A stretch of DNA of 64,000 nt from UBA6623 sp965248235 (GCA_965248235.1 CBDFIU010000003.1:186001-250000), one strand, 5' to 3'. Positions 44,911 to 53,781 are shown, counted from the stretch's first letter. The notes: generated from the sequence alone by a model not told the origin. Translations and numbers: made by a program.

Positions 44911-46722
44911 TTAGGACACCACAGCAGATTCCGAGGATTCGTGCGGGCGCCCGGATGTCGCTGTCGCGGAAGCGCAACGTTGCCGGCCGCCTAACTCCAC
45001 CCGCGCGAAAGGCACTCCGCCGATACGAAATAGAGAGGCGTCAAACCCGACAACGTCGCCCGCCCTATTGCGGCGAAACGTGAGCAGGCGATTGTCGAAA
45101 GTTTGGCGGATGCCGGGCACGAACTGATCGCGTATGACCGGCGACAGGCGTTCCCAGCGGCGGCTGTTCACACGCAACCACAGGCTCCCGTCGTCGACCT
45201 TGATGCGATAGGTCGCCGTCAACTCTTCGCTGAATAGTCGCCCGCGAATTGTTCCAACCGGTCCGCCGTGGAGATCAATTCGACGGGAGTGAGTTCCTGA
45301 GAACCCCCCGGCCACTTGAGCGTAAGGGTATAGCGCTCGGCGGGGTCCTCGCGCGCGAAAAGGCAAGGAGTTGTGATCGATCGGGGAACCAATGGGTCGG
45401 AAGTGGGTTGCATCGACCGGACCCAAGTCGAAACTATTTTCAAGATGATCGGTCCAGCGCAACTTTTCGGCCTCCAAATCGATCCGCCAAATGGCGCCGC
45501 GCGGCCCCATACGATAGCCGCCGACCTTGTCTTCGAGGTCCGCGCGGGGAAGCTCGACGAACTTGACCGGGGCCGGTTCCGGTTTGTCTTCCAAGGGCAC
45601 GGGTTCGAAGTCGTCGGCCAGGTAGATGTCGGCGATTTGGCGAGTCATCCCTGTCGCGTCAATCTCGGTATTGTTCGCCAGGCACACAATCGTGAACTTC
45701 CGCTCGGGGAACCGCGTGATGGCGGCGCGAAAACCCGGCATGCCGCCGGTGAACTGAATGCGTTTGAGCCCGCGGTATTCGCCGGTCGGTTGACTGTCGA
45801 GCACGTTACGGTTGTCGAGGACCGTTCCTTCATCGATGAGTTCATCGAGATAGCGCCCGCGCGGCAACTTGTTGTTGTCGAAGTTCGCCGCCCACTTCGC
45901 CAATTCGGTCACGCCGGTCTTGAGTCCCCAACCGCCGTTGACCGAGGCATTCATGGACCACAGCAGCCAGTCTCCCCGAGGTCCCCTGTGATGGCCCGCG
46001 GCGCGCTGTTTAACCAGCCGCGCCGGATTTTCCGTGTAGTGCGTACGCGTCATCCCGAGGGGCTCGAAAAGCTCATCGCGAGCGAAGGCGGCCGCGGTCT
46101 TCCCGGTCACGCGCTCGATCATCATCCCGAGCAGAAAAAAATCGCCGCTGCCGTAGAGAAACTCTTCGCCCGGTTTAAACGGGAAGGTCTTTTGCTTGGC
46201 GTAGAGCGCCAGCAGGTCGTCTTTCGTATAGGGGCTCTCAATCGGTTCGGACGACCATCCCGCCAGTTGCACAATGTGCCATTGCGCCCATACGCCGGTG
46301 CGACAACCGAGCAAGTGCCGAATTCGAATCGGCGGATCGACCTTCCGCAACTCCGGGAGGTACTCGCGAATGTCGTCGTCGGGTGCGATCTTTTCGTCGT
46401 CCATGAGGCGGGCAACCAATGCGCTCATGAACGACTTGCTCATCGATCCTACTTCGAAGAGAGTGTCGGGCGTGTTCGGCACTTCGTAGCCGAGATGCGA
46501 GGACCCAAAGGCGTTGGCGTGAATCAGTTTTCCATCGCGAACAATCGCGATCGCGGCACCGGGCGAATCCGGGTTATCCCACTTTGCGAACAGCGCGTCG
46601 GCGCGTTGGGCCGCTGAATCCTCTCGATCCGCGCAACAGACCAGCGTCAGCAGCGTTACCAGCCCCGCCAACCCGCGAATGGACAGCCCGAGAAGCTTTG
46701 CGGAGGATCGATGCGCGTTCAT
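44911..46722 (-). CDS. Beta-lactamase-like serine hydrolase with C-terminal domain (two compensating frameshifts)
   Basis: About 603 residues: signal/lipoprotein segment (LVTLLTLVCCADRE), then a class C beta-lactamase/esterase fold with VGSMSKSF (S-x-x-K), LYGSGDFF (Y-x-N equivalent) and GGMPGFRA near the KTG position. Its C-terminal domain is garbled between about 45370 and 45238: the open frame gives ARGPRRALYPYAQ, while the next frame gives the sensible AREDPAERYTLTLKWPGGS and ELISTADRLEQFAGDYS. A +1 and a -1 shift enclose about 43 codons. ATG at 46722 chosen for the signal peptide. Confidence 0.75.
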   Translation of the reverse strand: MNAHRSSAKLLGLSIRGLAGLVTLLTLVCCADREDSAAQRADALFAKWDNPDSPGAAIAIVRDGKLIHANAFGSSHLGYEVPNTPDTLFEVGSMSKSFMSALVARLMDDEKIAPDDDIREYLPELRKVDPPIRIRHLLGCRTGVWAQWHIVQLAGWSSEPIESPYTKDDLLALYAKQKTFPFKPGEEFLYGSGDFFLLGMMIERVTGKTAAAFARDELFEPLGMTRTHYTENPARLVKQRAAGHHRGPRGDWLLWSMNASVNGGWGLKTGVTELAKWAANFDNNKLPRGRYLDELIDEGTVLDNRNVLDSQPTGEYRGLKRIQFTGGMPGFRAAITRFPERKFTIVCLANNTEIDATGMTRQIADIYLADDFEPVPLEDKPEPAPVKFVELPRADLEDKVGGYRMGPRGAIWRIDLEAEKLRWTDHLENSFDLGPVDATHFRPIGSPIDHNSLPFRARGPRRALYPYAQVAGGFSGTHSRRIDLHGGPVGTIRGRLFSEELTATYRIKVDDGSLWLRVNSRRWERLSPVIRDQFVPGIRQTFDNRLLTFRRNRAGDVVGFDASLFRIGGVPFARVELGGRQRCASATATSGRPHESSESAVVS

Positions 46723-46869
46723 AAGGGGATCCTTGGGGGGCCCGGCGGCATCGGCCTTGGGCCCGGTGCCCTTATTCATATCAGCTTTCGCATGGCGACG
46801 GTGTCAGCGACAATGGGCGGGGGAGCTTCGGACGCCGGAGTCCGATGTTGTCGACGGGCACGGCAATTT

Positions 46870-47949
46870 ATGAACCTTCTCGACAAGACGATTGAAGCCG
46901 TCTCGGCGGTCGATGACCCCGCGTTGGCGGCGCGCATCCAGAACCGGCTCGATCGGCTGACGAAGCCGCTCGGCAGCTTGGGGCTTCTCGAGGAGATCAC
47001 CTTGCGATATGGGTTGGCGCGCGGTCAGGATCCGATGGCCGCGCCGCGCAAGGCGTTGTTTGTGTTTTGCGGTGACCACGGCATCACCGACGAGGGTGTC
47101 AGCGCCTATCCGCGCGAGGTGACCGGGCAGATGGTTCGCAACTTCGTTGGCGGCGGCGCGGCGATCAACGTTCTTTGCCGCGAAGGCGACATTGATCCGC
47201 TGGTGGTGGACATGGGCGTCGACGACCCGCTCGAGGGCGTTCCGGCCGTGATTCGCCGCAAGGTGGCGCGGGGAACGCGGAATTTCTTGCGGGAACCGGC
47301 CATGACCCGCGAGCAAGCTGTCTCGTCGGTCGAGACCGGTATTCGCCTCGCCGATGCGGCCGCTAAGCTCGACTACGGTTTGCTCGGCGGCGGCGAGATG
47401 GGCATAGGGAATACGACTTCGGCGGCGGCGGTCTTCGCGGCGCTTTCCAAGGCCGAGCCGTCTGAAATCGTGGGCCGCGGCACCGGGATCGACGACGAGC
47501 GGCTGGCGCATAAGATCGCGGTGGTCGAAAAGGCCCTCGTGCTTCACCAGCCGGATCCGAGTGATCCGTTGGGAGTCTTGGCGGCGGTCGGCGGATTTGA
47601 GATTGGCGGGATGACGGGCTTTCTACTCGGCGCCGCCGCCGGCCGGACCCCCGTCGCCGTGGACGGCTTTATCGCCTCGATCGCGGCTGCCTTGGCCATT
47701 CGCTTCTGTCCGGCATCAGAGCCATATTTTTTCTTCTCGCACGAGTCGGCGGAGCAGGGCCACAAGCTGGTGCTCGAGTTCTTGGAAGTGAGGCCGCTGT
47801 TGCAACTCGACCTGCGTCTGGGCGAGGGCAGCGGCGCGGCTCTGGCGATGGGCGTGATGAGCGCGGCGTTGCGGCTCTACCGGGAAATGGCGACATTCGA
47901 GTCGGCGGAGGTGTCGGAATCCGCCCCGGAACCGGGCGTGGGGAAATAA
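46870..47949 (+). CDS. cobT: Nicotinate-nucleotide-dimethylbenzimidazole phosphoribosyltransferase
   Basis: A 359-residue enzyme making alpha-ribazole phosphate for the lower ligand of cobalamin. Motifs: RLDRLTKPLGSLGLLEEI, FCGDHGITDEGVSAYPREVT, LLGGGEMGIGNTTSAAAV and the C-terminal LRLGEGSGAALAM with catalytic Glu. No other cobalamin genes or riboswitch seen, so B12 remodelling or salvage is likely. The ATG at 46870 gives the usual length. Confidence 0.93.
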   Translation: MNLLDKTIEAVSAVDDPALAARIQNRLDRLTKPLGSLGLLEEITLRYGLARGQDPMAAPRKALFVFCGDHGITDEGVSAYPREVTGQMVRNFVGGGAAINVLCREGDIDPLVVDMGVDDPLEGVPAVIRRKVARGTRNFLREPAMTREQAVSSVETGIRLADAAAKLDYGLLGGGEMGIGNTTSAAAVFAALSKAEPSEIVGRGTGIDDERLAHKIAVVEKALVLHQPDPSDPLGVLAAVGGFEIGGMTGFLLGAAAGRTPVAVDGFIASIAAALAIRFCPASEPYFFFSHESAEQGHKLVLEFLEVRPLLQLDLRLGEGSGAALAMGVMSAALRLYREMATFESAEVSESAPEPGVGK

Positions 47950-47978
47950 GGAAAGCCCCTTCCCACTCGATGGAGCTG

Positions 47979-48174
47979 TTAGCCCGCATTTCTCACGACC
48001 TGGCGGGGCGAAGTGCGTGAGAGGGCTGCCAGTACAAGGCACGGGCCGCCTGGCGCCCCTTCCTTAACCAAAGAGGCGTACTTGAACAGTACGGTGAGCA
48101 CGGCAGGCAACCGTAACGAAGTAATGACAGCCTATTGCGTGCTTCGACCGTCAGGTAGTGAGAAATGCGGGTTA
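47979..48174. repeat. MITE-like element, copy 2
   Basis: About 196 bp with ends TTAGCCCGCATTTCTCAC and GTGAGAAATGCGGGTTA, a near-perfect 17-base inverted repeat, and an interior sharing GGCGTACTTGAACAGTACGG and GTGAGCACGGC with copy 1. It fills most of the 362-base gap between cobT and the next methyltransferase. No target duplication visible. Confidence 0.75.
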
Positions 48175-48311
48175 CCGACACGCCGTTACGGGAACCCTTC
48201 GCTGTTGCCTCACATGCTCATGCCCAACACTTTTCCCCGGCCCGCCGGGGTAGAATTGATAAGTCGCGCGGCGTCCATCGAGGCCCTCGGCGGCCCTCGA
48301 ATCGAATTCCC

Positions 48312-48839
48312 ATGAACCTTGATCTCGGTTGCGGCCGGAACAAGCGCCCCGGCACGTTGGGCGTGGACAGCAATCGCGACACCGCCGCCGACGTCATCGC
48401 CGACATCAATGGGGGCGCATTGCCGTTTCGTGACGACAGCTTTGATCGCGTGCTGTTGGTCCACGTGATCGAGCACGTCGAGAACGTCATCCACACCATC
48501 GAGGAAGTTCATCGCCTAACGCGTCCCGGTGGAACGATCGTCATCGAAACCCCCCACTACACCGACTTCAGCTCGTTCTGCGACCCCACCCACCGTTGGC
48601 ACCTCAACAGCTATTCGTTTCGCTATTTCAGCGAAAACCACGGCGGCTTCGGCTATTACAGCGCCTGCCGCTTGCGTGAAAAGAAGATCCAAGTCAAGCT
48701 GTTGCGGCTGTGGCGGCTCCTTGGTTTCGAATTCGCCGTCAATCGATTCGTCACGTTCCGCAAGTTCTGGGAACACTACCTCTGCTTTGGTATACGCGGC
48801 AAGGCGATGGTGTTCGAGTTTGAAGTGTTGAAAACGTAG
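48312..48839 (+). CDS. Class I SAM-dependent methyltransferase
   Basis: A 175-residue protein: MNLDLGCGRNKRPGTLGVD (motif I with the post-I Asp), DDSFDRVLLVHVIEHVENV and LTRPGGTIVIETPH. Methyltransf_11-type fold; substrate unknown. The start at 48312 puts motif I at residue 3, so the N-terminus is short but matches many relatives. Confidence 0.8.
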   Translation: MNLDLGCGRNKRPGTLGVDSNRDTAADVIADINGGALPFRDDSFDRVLLVHVIEHVENVIHTIEEVHRLTRPGGTIVIETPHYTDFSSFCDPTHRWHLNSYSFRYFSENHGGFGYYSACRLREKKIQVKLLRLWRLLGFEFAVNRFVTFRKFWEHYLCFGIRGKAMVFEFEVLKT

Positions 48840-48960
48840 TCGGCCCTCATCGGCGGCGGAGCGACCGAGAGCTTGCATCGTCGTCAGTGGACTTGCGGCG
48901 TGATCGACGAACTCAACTACAATTGATTCGGCGCCCCCCGAACGAATTGCGTATTCGGTT

Positions 48961-49356
48961 ATGTCCGACACAAACCCAATCATCCCAAAGCTTGTCCGCA
49001 TTCAAATCGGCGATATGACGGTAGAGGCGGAGTGGAACGATTCGCCCACGGCTCAAAGAATCCACGAAGCCCTTCCGCTCTCCGCGCACGGCAATTACTG
49101 GGGTGGCGAGATCTATTGTCAAATTCCGGTCGGCGCGCCCGCCGAGCCCGACGCCGACGATGTGGTCGAACCCGGCACGGTAGCTTTTTGGCCCGACGGC
49201 AACTGCTTGTGCATTTTTTGGGGGCCGACGCCGGCAAGCGTGGGTGACGAGTGTCGTGCCGCGAGCGCGGTCAACGTCGTTGGGACCGTCCTGAACCCCG
49301 AGATTTTGCCGCGCCTCCGAGCTACCGATGTCTCGCTGGAGATCGCCACGTCCTAG
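48961..49356 (+). CDS. Cyclophilin-like fold protein (PF04126 type)
   Basis: A 131-residue protein: HGNYWGGEIYCQIPV, then DVVEPGTVAFWPDGNCLCIFWGPTP and AASAVNVVG match the cyclophilin-like family. Peptidyl-prolyl isomerase activity is not established for it. TACAAT near 48919 lies about 36 bases upstream of the ATG. Confidence 0.78.
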   Translation: MSDTNPIIPKLVRIQIGDMTVEAEWNDSPTAQRIHEALPLSAHGNYWGGEIYCQIPVGAPAEPDADDVVEPGTVAFWPDGNCLCIFWGPTPASVGDECRAASAVNVVGTVLNPEILPRLRATDVSLEIATS

Positions 49357-49525
49357 CGCCCTTAAGTCGCGTTTACGCGGCTTCCCCATTCTTGTTAGGC
49401 CGGTCGTTTTAGGGAACACGATACTTACTCCGGCCCTCAACTGGTTTTCAACGCGCTTTCTCAAAAGACAGTACGCCCCGCCCTCATTGCCGCCTACGCC
49501 CCTCCCGCGGCGCTACAATTGATGC

Positions 49526-50047
49526 GTGATCGGCGAGACCGTCAGCCACTACAAGATCACCGCCAAGCTCGGCGAGGGCGGCATGGGCGTCGTCTACAAG
49601 GCCGAGGACACCAAACTCGACCGTCCGGTGGCGCTGAAGTTTCTCGCACCGCACCTCCTCCAAAACGAGGACGCCCGCAAACGCTTCCAGCGCGAAGCCA
49701 AGGCCGCCGCCGCTTTGCGGCATCCCAACGTTTGCCCTATCCATGAAATCGCCGAGGTCGACGGGCGAACCTTCATGGTGCTCGCCTTTATCGAAGGCCA
49801 AAGCCTGGACAAGCGCATCGAATCCGGCCCGGTTCCCGTTCCCCAGTCGCTCGACATGGCCGTCCAGATCGCGCGCGGCCTCGAAGCGGCTCACGAAAAA
49901 AGCATCGTTCATCGCGACGTCAAGCCCGCCAACGCCATCGTCGACGACAAGGGCCACGTCACCGTGATGGACTTCGGGCTGGCGCTGCTGACCGCCGGGT
50001 CGAAGCTACCGAACTCGATACCGCGCTCGGTACCGCCGCCTACATGA
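49526..50047 (+). CDS. Ser/Thr protein kinase, N-terminal fragment before a frameshift
   Basis: A 173-residue fragment of a PknB-type kinase: LGEGGMGVVYKAED at 15-28, Lys38, HRDVKPAN at 129-136 and DFG at 149-151. Near 49998 the frame is lost and ends in PRSVPPPT. The next frame continues ATELDTALGTAAYMSPEQ, so one missing base splits the gene from the 50044 frame. Start is GTG at 49526, six bases after TACAAT (49514-49519), implying a leaderless message; an ATG at 49522 is out of frame. Confidence 0.8.
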   Translation: MIGETVSHYKITAKLGEGGMGVVYKAEDTKLDRPVALKFLAPHLLQNEDARKRFQREAKAAAALRHPNVCPIHEIAEVDGRTFMVLAFIEGQSLDKRIESGPVPVPQSLDMAVQIARGLEAAHEKSIVHRDVKPANAIVDDKGHVTVMDFGLALLTAGSKLPNSIPRSVPPPT

Positions 50048-52362
50048 GTCCCGAGCAATCCCAGGGCATGGAGGTCGACCACCGCACCGACATTTGGGCG
50101 CTGGGCGGCGTGCTCTATGAAATGGTTTGCGGGCAGCCGCCTTTTCGGGGCCTCTATGCCCAAGCGCTGCTCTACGAAATCGTCCACCAAGAGCCCGAGC
50201 CGCTGACCGCGCAGCGAACCGGCGTTCCCATGGAACTTGAACGCATCGTCGGCAAATGCTTGACCAAGGACGCCCAGCGCCGCTACTCGACCACCGCCGA
50301 CCTAATCGTCGACCTCGAGAACTTGGCCGACGGCCTCAAGGAGCACACGGCGACGGTAATGCGGGCTGCCTCGGGTTTGGTGCCGCCGCGACCGCCGGCA
50401 AAGCACCTGCGGACAGGCCCGCCCGCGACGACCGGCACTCGTGCCGGTCCTAGCCCAACAGTCGGGACCGGCTCTCAAGCCGGTCCCGCACAGACAACGA
50501 CCAACGCCCTCCTGCCCGGAGACGCACTAGTCCCGCCCAGCCCCGACGCCCCGCTCACTGCGGAGTTCGTCAGCACCCACGGCGCCCCGCCCACGCCGCG
50601 AGCACCGGCACGGAGCACATTCATCCCCTGGCTCATTTCCGCCGCGCTGCTGCTCGCCCTGATCGCCGTCTCCGCGCTGCACTTCACCGAAGCACCGCCG
50701 CCACTGCCCCTTCGACGTTTTTCATTTACGCCGCCGGATCTTTCCACCGGGCGCGGAGGACAGTCCGTTTCCCCGAACGGCCGACACATCGCCTACATCG
50801 CGGGCGCCGATAACCTCTCGCTGTGGGTTCGTGACCTCGATCAGGAACTGGCTCGCGAGCTCAGCATCGCCGGCGCCGAGCAAAGGCCTTTCTGGTCTCC
50901 TGACAGCCGGTCCATCGGCTTCGTGTCCGGGGGCGAGTTGCGGAAGATTCCCGTCGACGGCGGCACCGCGACTCCCCTTTGCCCACTCCCCGATGGTCAA
51001 TTTCAAGGCGGAACATGGAGCCCCGACGGCGAGTCGATCGTCTTCGCTTCCGGAGGGCCGGCGAAGCTTTACGAAGTTCCCGCGCGTGGCGGGAAAGCCG
51101 AGTTGCTTTTCGAACCCGAGCGTACCGAGAAAGGCGCCGGCGTTACGTATCCGCATTTCTTGCCTCTGGACGCACCCACCCGCGTCATCCTTCACGAGAT
51201 CGGCAGCGCCTCGGATCGAGATGTCGCGTTGCGGGACCTCGCAACCGGGGAGTGGGAGCTTTTGACGGAGGGAGCGTACCCGGCCTACTCCCCAAGCGGC
51301 CACATCGTCTATCAGACCAACCGCTACGAAGGCGGCCTTTGGGCGTTGCCGTTTTCCCTTGCAACGTTGAAGGTCTCCGGCGAAGCTTTCCCTGTGGCAG
51401 AGGATCAGGGAGCACCGAGCGTCGCGGCCGACGAGACACTGATCTCTATCGACTCATCCCAGGGCGGAACACGCCAACTGGGATGGCGCGATGAAACGGG
51501 TGCGCGGCTGGATCTGGTCGGACAGCTCCAGACCTACATGCGTTATCCAGCGCTGTCGCCGGATGCCAAGCGGGTGGCGGTCCAGAGTCAAGAAGGGGAG
51601 GGAAACGACATCTGGATCCATGACCTGGCGCGATCGATCAGGACCCGTTTGACATTCGATCCCGGTTACGACGGGCGTCCGAAGTGGTCGCCGTCGGGCG
51701 ACAAGATCGCTTTTTACTCGGACCGAAGCGGGCGGGGCTATGTTTTCGAGAGGTCCGCGGACGGCACGGGCGCCCCGGAATTGCTTGTCGATTCGCAGGG
51801 GCCGAATTTTCCCGGCGGGTGGTCCTCGGATGGAAAGCATTTCGTGTTCTCTCGCCAAAGTCAGCAAACCCGCTTAGACCTTCTATACTTGGAGCGCAAA
51901 CCGGCCGGTGACGGGTATGACGAGCACATGTTTCTGCAAACGGAGTTCGCCGAGCAAACAGCCCGGCTGTCACCAGACGGTCGCTTTATCGCCTACCTAT
52001 CGGACGAGGCCGGTCGGCAGTTCAATGTTTACGTGCGCCCGTTTCCTGAAGGTGGCGGCAAACAGCGGATTTCGCCCCGGGGCGGGCGACAACTGTCCTG
52101 GGCGAGGGACGGCAAGACGTTGTTTTATGTGGAAGGAAACACCTTGATCGCGGTCCCGATTTCGACCCGGAACGGTTTATCCGCGGGCCCGGCCAAACCG
52201 CTCTTTGAACACTCCGGCTTCCGCAACTTTTTCACGGCGAACTACGACGTCTCAGCCGACGGCAAGCGTTTCCTCGTAATCGAGACCGTCGGCGAGCAGG
52301 AAGAAAAGCCGCCCGCCATCCGCGTCGTCGAAAACTGGATCGAAGAGCACCGCGCGCCGTAG
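50044..52362 (+). CDS. Ser/Thr kinase C-lobe, membrane segment and TolB propeller (continuation)
   Basis: Starts in the activation loop (MSPEQSQGMEVDHRTDIWALGGVLYEMV), overlapping the N-terminal fragment by four bases (ATGA). After the C-lobe there is a Pro/Thr/Gly-rich linker (about residues 110-180), a membrane segment (WLISAALLLALIAVSALHF) and an extracytoplasmic TolB/WD40-like propeller with blades of the WSPDGESIVFASGG type, ending IRVVENWIEEHRAP. Together with the N-part it would form a receptor-like kinase of about 945 residues. Two palindromes lie inside the linker coding region. Confidence 0.8.
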   Translation: MSPEQSQGMEVDHRTDIWALGGVLYEMVCGQPPFRGLYAQALLYEIVHQEPEPLTAQRTGVPMELERIVGKCLTKDAQRRYSTTADLIVDLENLADGLKEHTATVMRAASGLVPPRPPAKHLRTGPPATTGTRAGPSPTVGTGSQAGPAQTTTNALLPGDALVPPSPDAPLTAEFVSTHGAPPTPRAPARSTFIPWLISAALLLALIAVSALHFTEAPPPLPLRRFSFTPPDLSTGRGGQSVSPNGRHIAYIAGADNLSLWVRDLDQELARELSIAGAEQRPFWSPDSRSIGFVSGGELRKIPVDGGTATPLCPLPDGQFQGGTWSPDGESIVFASGGPAKLYEVPARGGKAELLFEPERTEKGAGVTYPHFLPLDAPTRVILHEIGSASDRDVALRDLATGEWELLTEGAYPAYSPSGHIVYQTNRYEGGLWALPFSLATLKVSGEAFPVAEDQGAPSVAADETLISIDSSQGGTRQLGWRDETGARLDLVGQLQTYMRYPALSPDAKRVAVQSQEGEGNDIWIHDLARSIRTRLTFDPGYDGRPKWSPSGDKIAFYSDRSGRGYVFERSADGTGAPELLVDSQGPNFPGGWSSDGKHFVFSRQSQQTRLDLLYLERKPAGDGYDEHMFLQTEFAEQTARLSPDGRFIAYLSDEAGRQFNVYVRPFPEGGGKQRISPRGGRQLSWARDGKTLFYVEGNTLIAVPISTRNGLSAGPAKPLFEHSGFRNFFTANYDVSADGKRFLVIETVGEQEEKPPAIRVVENWIEEHRAP
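50430..50487. repeat. Two palindromes inside the kinase linker
   Basis: GACCGGCAC-TC-GTGCCGGTC at 50430-50449 and GGGACCGGCT-CTCA-AGCCGGTCCC at 50464-50487, both perfect. They share the CCGGC core and look like REP units translated as TGTRAGPS and GTGSQAGPA in the linker. A degenerate relative (GGCGCTCGTGCCGGTCCC) stands at about 15931. Confidence 0.6.
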
Positions 52363-52389
52363 CCCGCTCTTGTTTTCGCCCGGCGCCCC

Positions 52390-52440
52390 GACGTGGCGCA
52401 CGCTTTCAGCGTGCCGTGTCGCCATTCGTGGCGACATGTC
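52390..52440. repeat. Hairpin-forming dispersed repeat, copy 2
   Basis: Same family as 20753-20804: GACGTGGCGCACGCTTTCAG, then TGTCGCCATTCGTGGCGACA. The stem bases differ from copy 1 but still pair. Confidence 0.6.
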
Positions 52441-52515
52441 CCAATCTTCGGTGCGGTTTCTATCCAGCTTCCCCATACCCCCGCTCCCCAGGCCATACCG
52501 GCGTACAATCTACTC

Positions 52516-53781
52516 ATGATCCGCATCACCAGCAACACCCTCATCACCGTCGCCGCCCTATTTCTCGCCACATGCGGCTCAACCGGCGACGACCCGGGCG
52601 CCCCCAAACCACCCCCGCCGCCCATCCGAGCCGCCGAGGGACTCTTCGACCCCGCCAACGAAATCACTCTCGGGCTGCCTTCCCTCGAAAGCGAGCAAAC
52701 TCTGCTCTATCGCGCCGCGGAAGACGGCTACAAGTTCTGCCACCACCCCAACCTCGTCGTCTTCCAAGATCGGCTCCACGCCATGTGGTCCAACGGGCTT
52801 GTCGGTGAAGACGAAAACGGACAACGCATCCTCCACAGCCACACCGCCGACGGCCTCGCATGGAGCACCCCCGTCGTTCTCGCCGAAGACCCCGACGGCC
52901 CCGACGGCCCTTTCGCCGCCGTCGCTGCGGGCTTTCACGTCGCCGGCGATACCTTGGTCGCCTACAACACGGCCATCATCGGTAAGCACCCCATTCACGC
53001 CGACAACGCCCTCTACTCCCGCGCCTCGACCGACGCTGAAACCTGGGGCCCGCCGCAAAAGCTCGCCGCGGGCTTCTTCATCGAACGGCCTCGCGCCCTC
53101 CCCGGCGGACGTCTGCTGATGCCCGGTCAGTTCGCCGACTCGCAGCCGCGCCTGATGTATACCGATTCGGCGGATGGAATCTCCGGCTGGAAAGACGGCC
53201 GCGTCCCGCCCGCCGACGCTTTCCAATTCCCCGAGCCGAACTGGTTTCGCCGCCCCGACAGCACTCTCGTCATGCTCTTCCGCACAAAAAATGAAAGCGA
53301 CCGCCTCTGGGCCTCGATCAGCCAGGACCAGGGCGAATCCTGGTCACGGCCCGTCGAGACGAATTTCCGCGACTCGACCGCCCGTTTCAGCGCCGGAAAT
53401 CTACCCGACGGAACGGCTTTCCTGATCACCAACCCGGGCGCTCACCTGGTGCGAAACCCGTTAACTATCGCCTTGAGCAGCGACGGCATCACCTTCGACC
53501 GCGCCTACGTCGTCCGAGGCGAACCAACCTCGATGCGTTGGGAAGGCCTCCACAAGGTCGACGGTTGGCAGTATCCCTCGGCCCTGGCCTGGAAGGGACA
53601 CCTCTACATCGTCTATTCGATCAACAAAGAGGACGTCGGCCTCACCCGCATCACCCTCGACAAGCTGAACGCCAAACTCTGGGCGGCCCGTCCCCAAACC
53701 GAGCCGCGCACGTTAGGGGCCGTGAAAAAATGGGGACCCTTCCGAAAATCCCCTTCGAGCGTACGGCGGGTTACGATATAG
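52516..53781 (+). CDS. Sialidase-like propeller lipoprotein
   Basis: A 421-residue protein: lipoprotein signal (VAALFLATCGSTG, Cys near residue 20), then a six-blade-like fold with WSTPVVLAEDPDG, DAETWGPPQKLAAGFF, SISQDQGESWSRPVETNF-type Asp-box blades. It resembles exo-alpha-sialidase-like proteins without clear catalytic triad, so the function may be glycan-related or purely binding. TACAAT ends exactly six bases before the ATG: likely leaderless. The last residues are encoded by a dispersed repeat. Confidence 0.72.
   Translation: MIRITSNTLITVAALFLATCGSTGDDPGAPKPPPPPIRAAEGLFDPANEITLGLPSLESEQTLLYRAAEDGYKFCHHPNLVVFQDRLHAMWSNGLVGEDENGQRILHSHTADGLAWSTPVVLAEDPDGPDGPFAAVAAGFHVAGDTLVAYNTAIIGKHPIHADNALYSRASTDAETWGPPQKLAAGFFIERPRALPGGRLLMPGQFADSQPRLMYTDSADGISGWKDGRVPPADAFQFPEPNWFRRPDSTLVMLFRTKNESDRLWASISQDQGESWSRPVETNFRDSTARFSAGNLPDGTAFLITNPGAHLVRNPLTIALSSDGITFDRAYVVRGEPTSMRWEGLHKVDGWQYPSALAWKGHLYIVYSINKEDVGLTRITLDKLNAKLWAARPQTEPRTLGAVKKWGPFRKSPSSVRRVTI
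53714..53745. repeat. REP-like arm at the 3' end of the sialidase-like gene
   Basis: GGGGCCGTGAAAAAATGGGG followed by ACCCTTCC, a variant of the arms at 8699-8816. It is read as part of the last codons of the upstream gene. An inverted partner stands at 55028-55058, beyond the IS element. Confidence 0.5.

Noticed and set aside
45373..46617. 414-residue plus-strand open frame opposite the serine hydrolase
   Set aside because: No domain pattern; the minus-strand frame has signal peptide and S-x-x-K motif.
46723..46869. Cobalamin riboswitch upstream of cobT
   Set aside because: No recognisable B12-box in the 147 bases before cobT.
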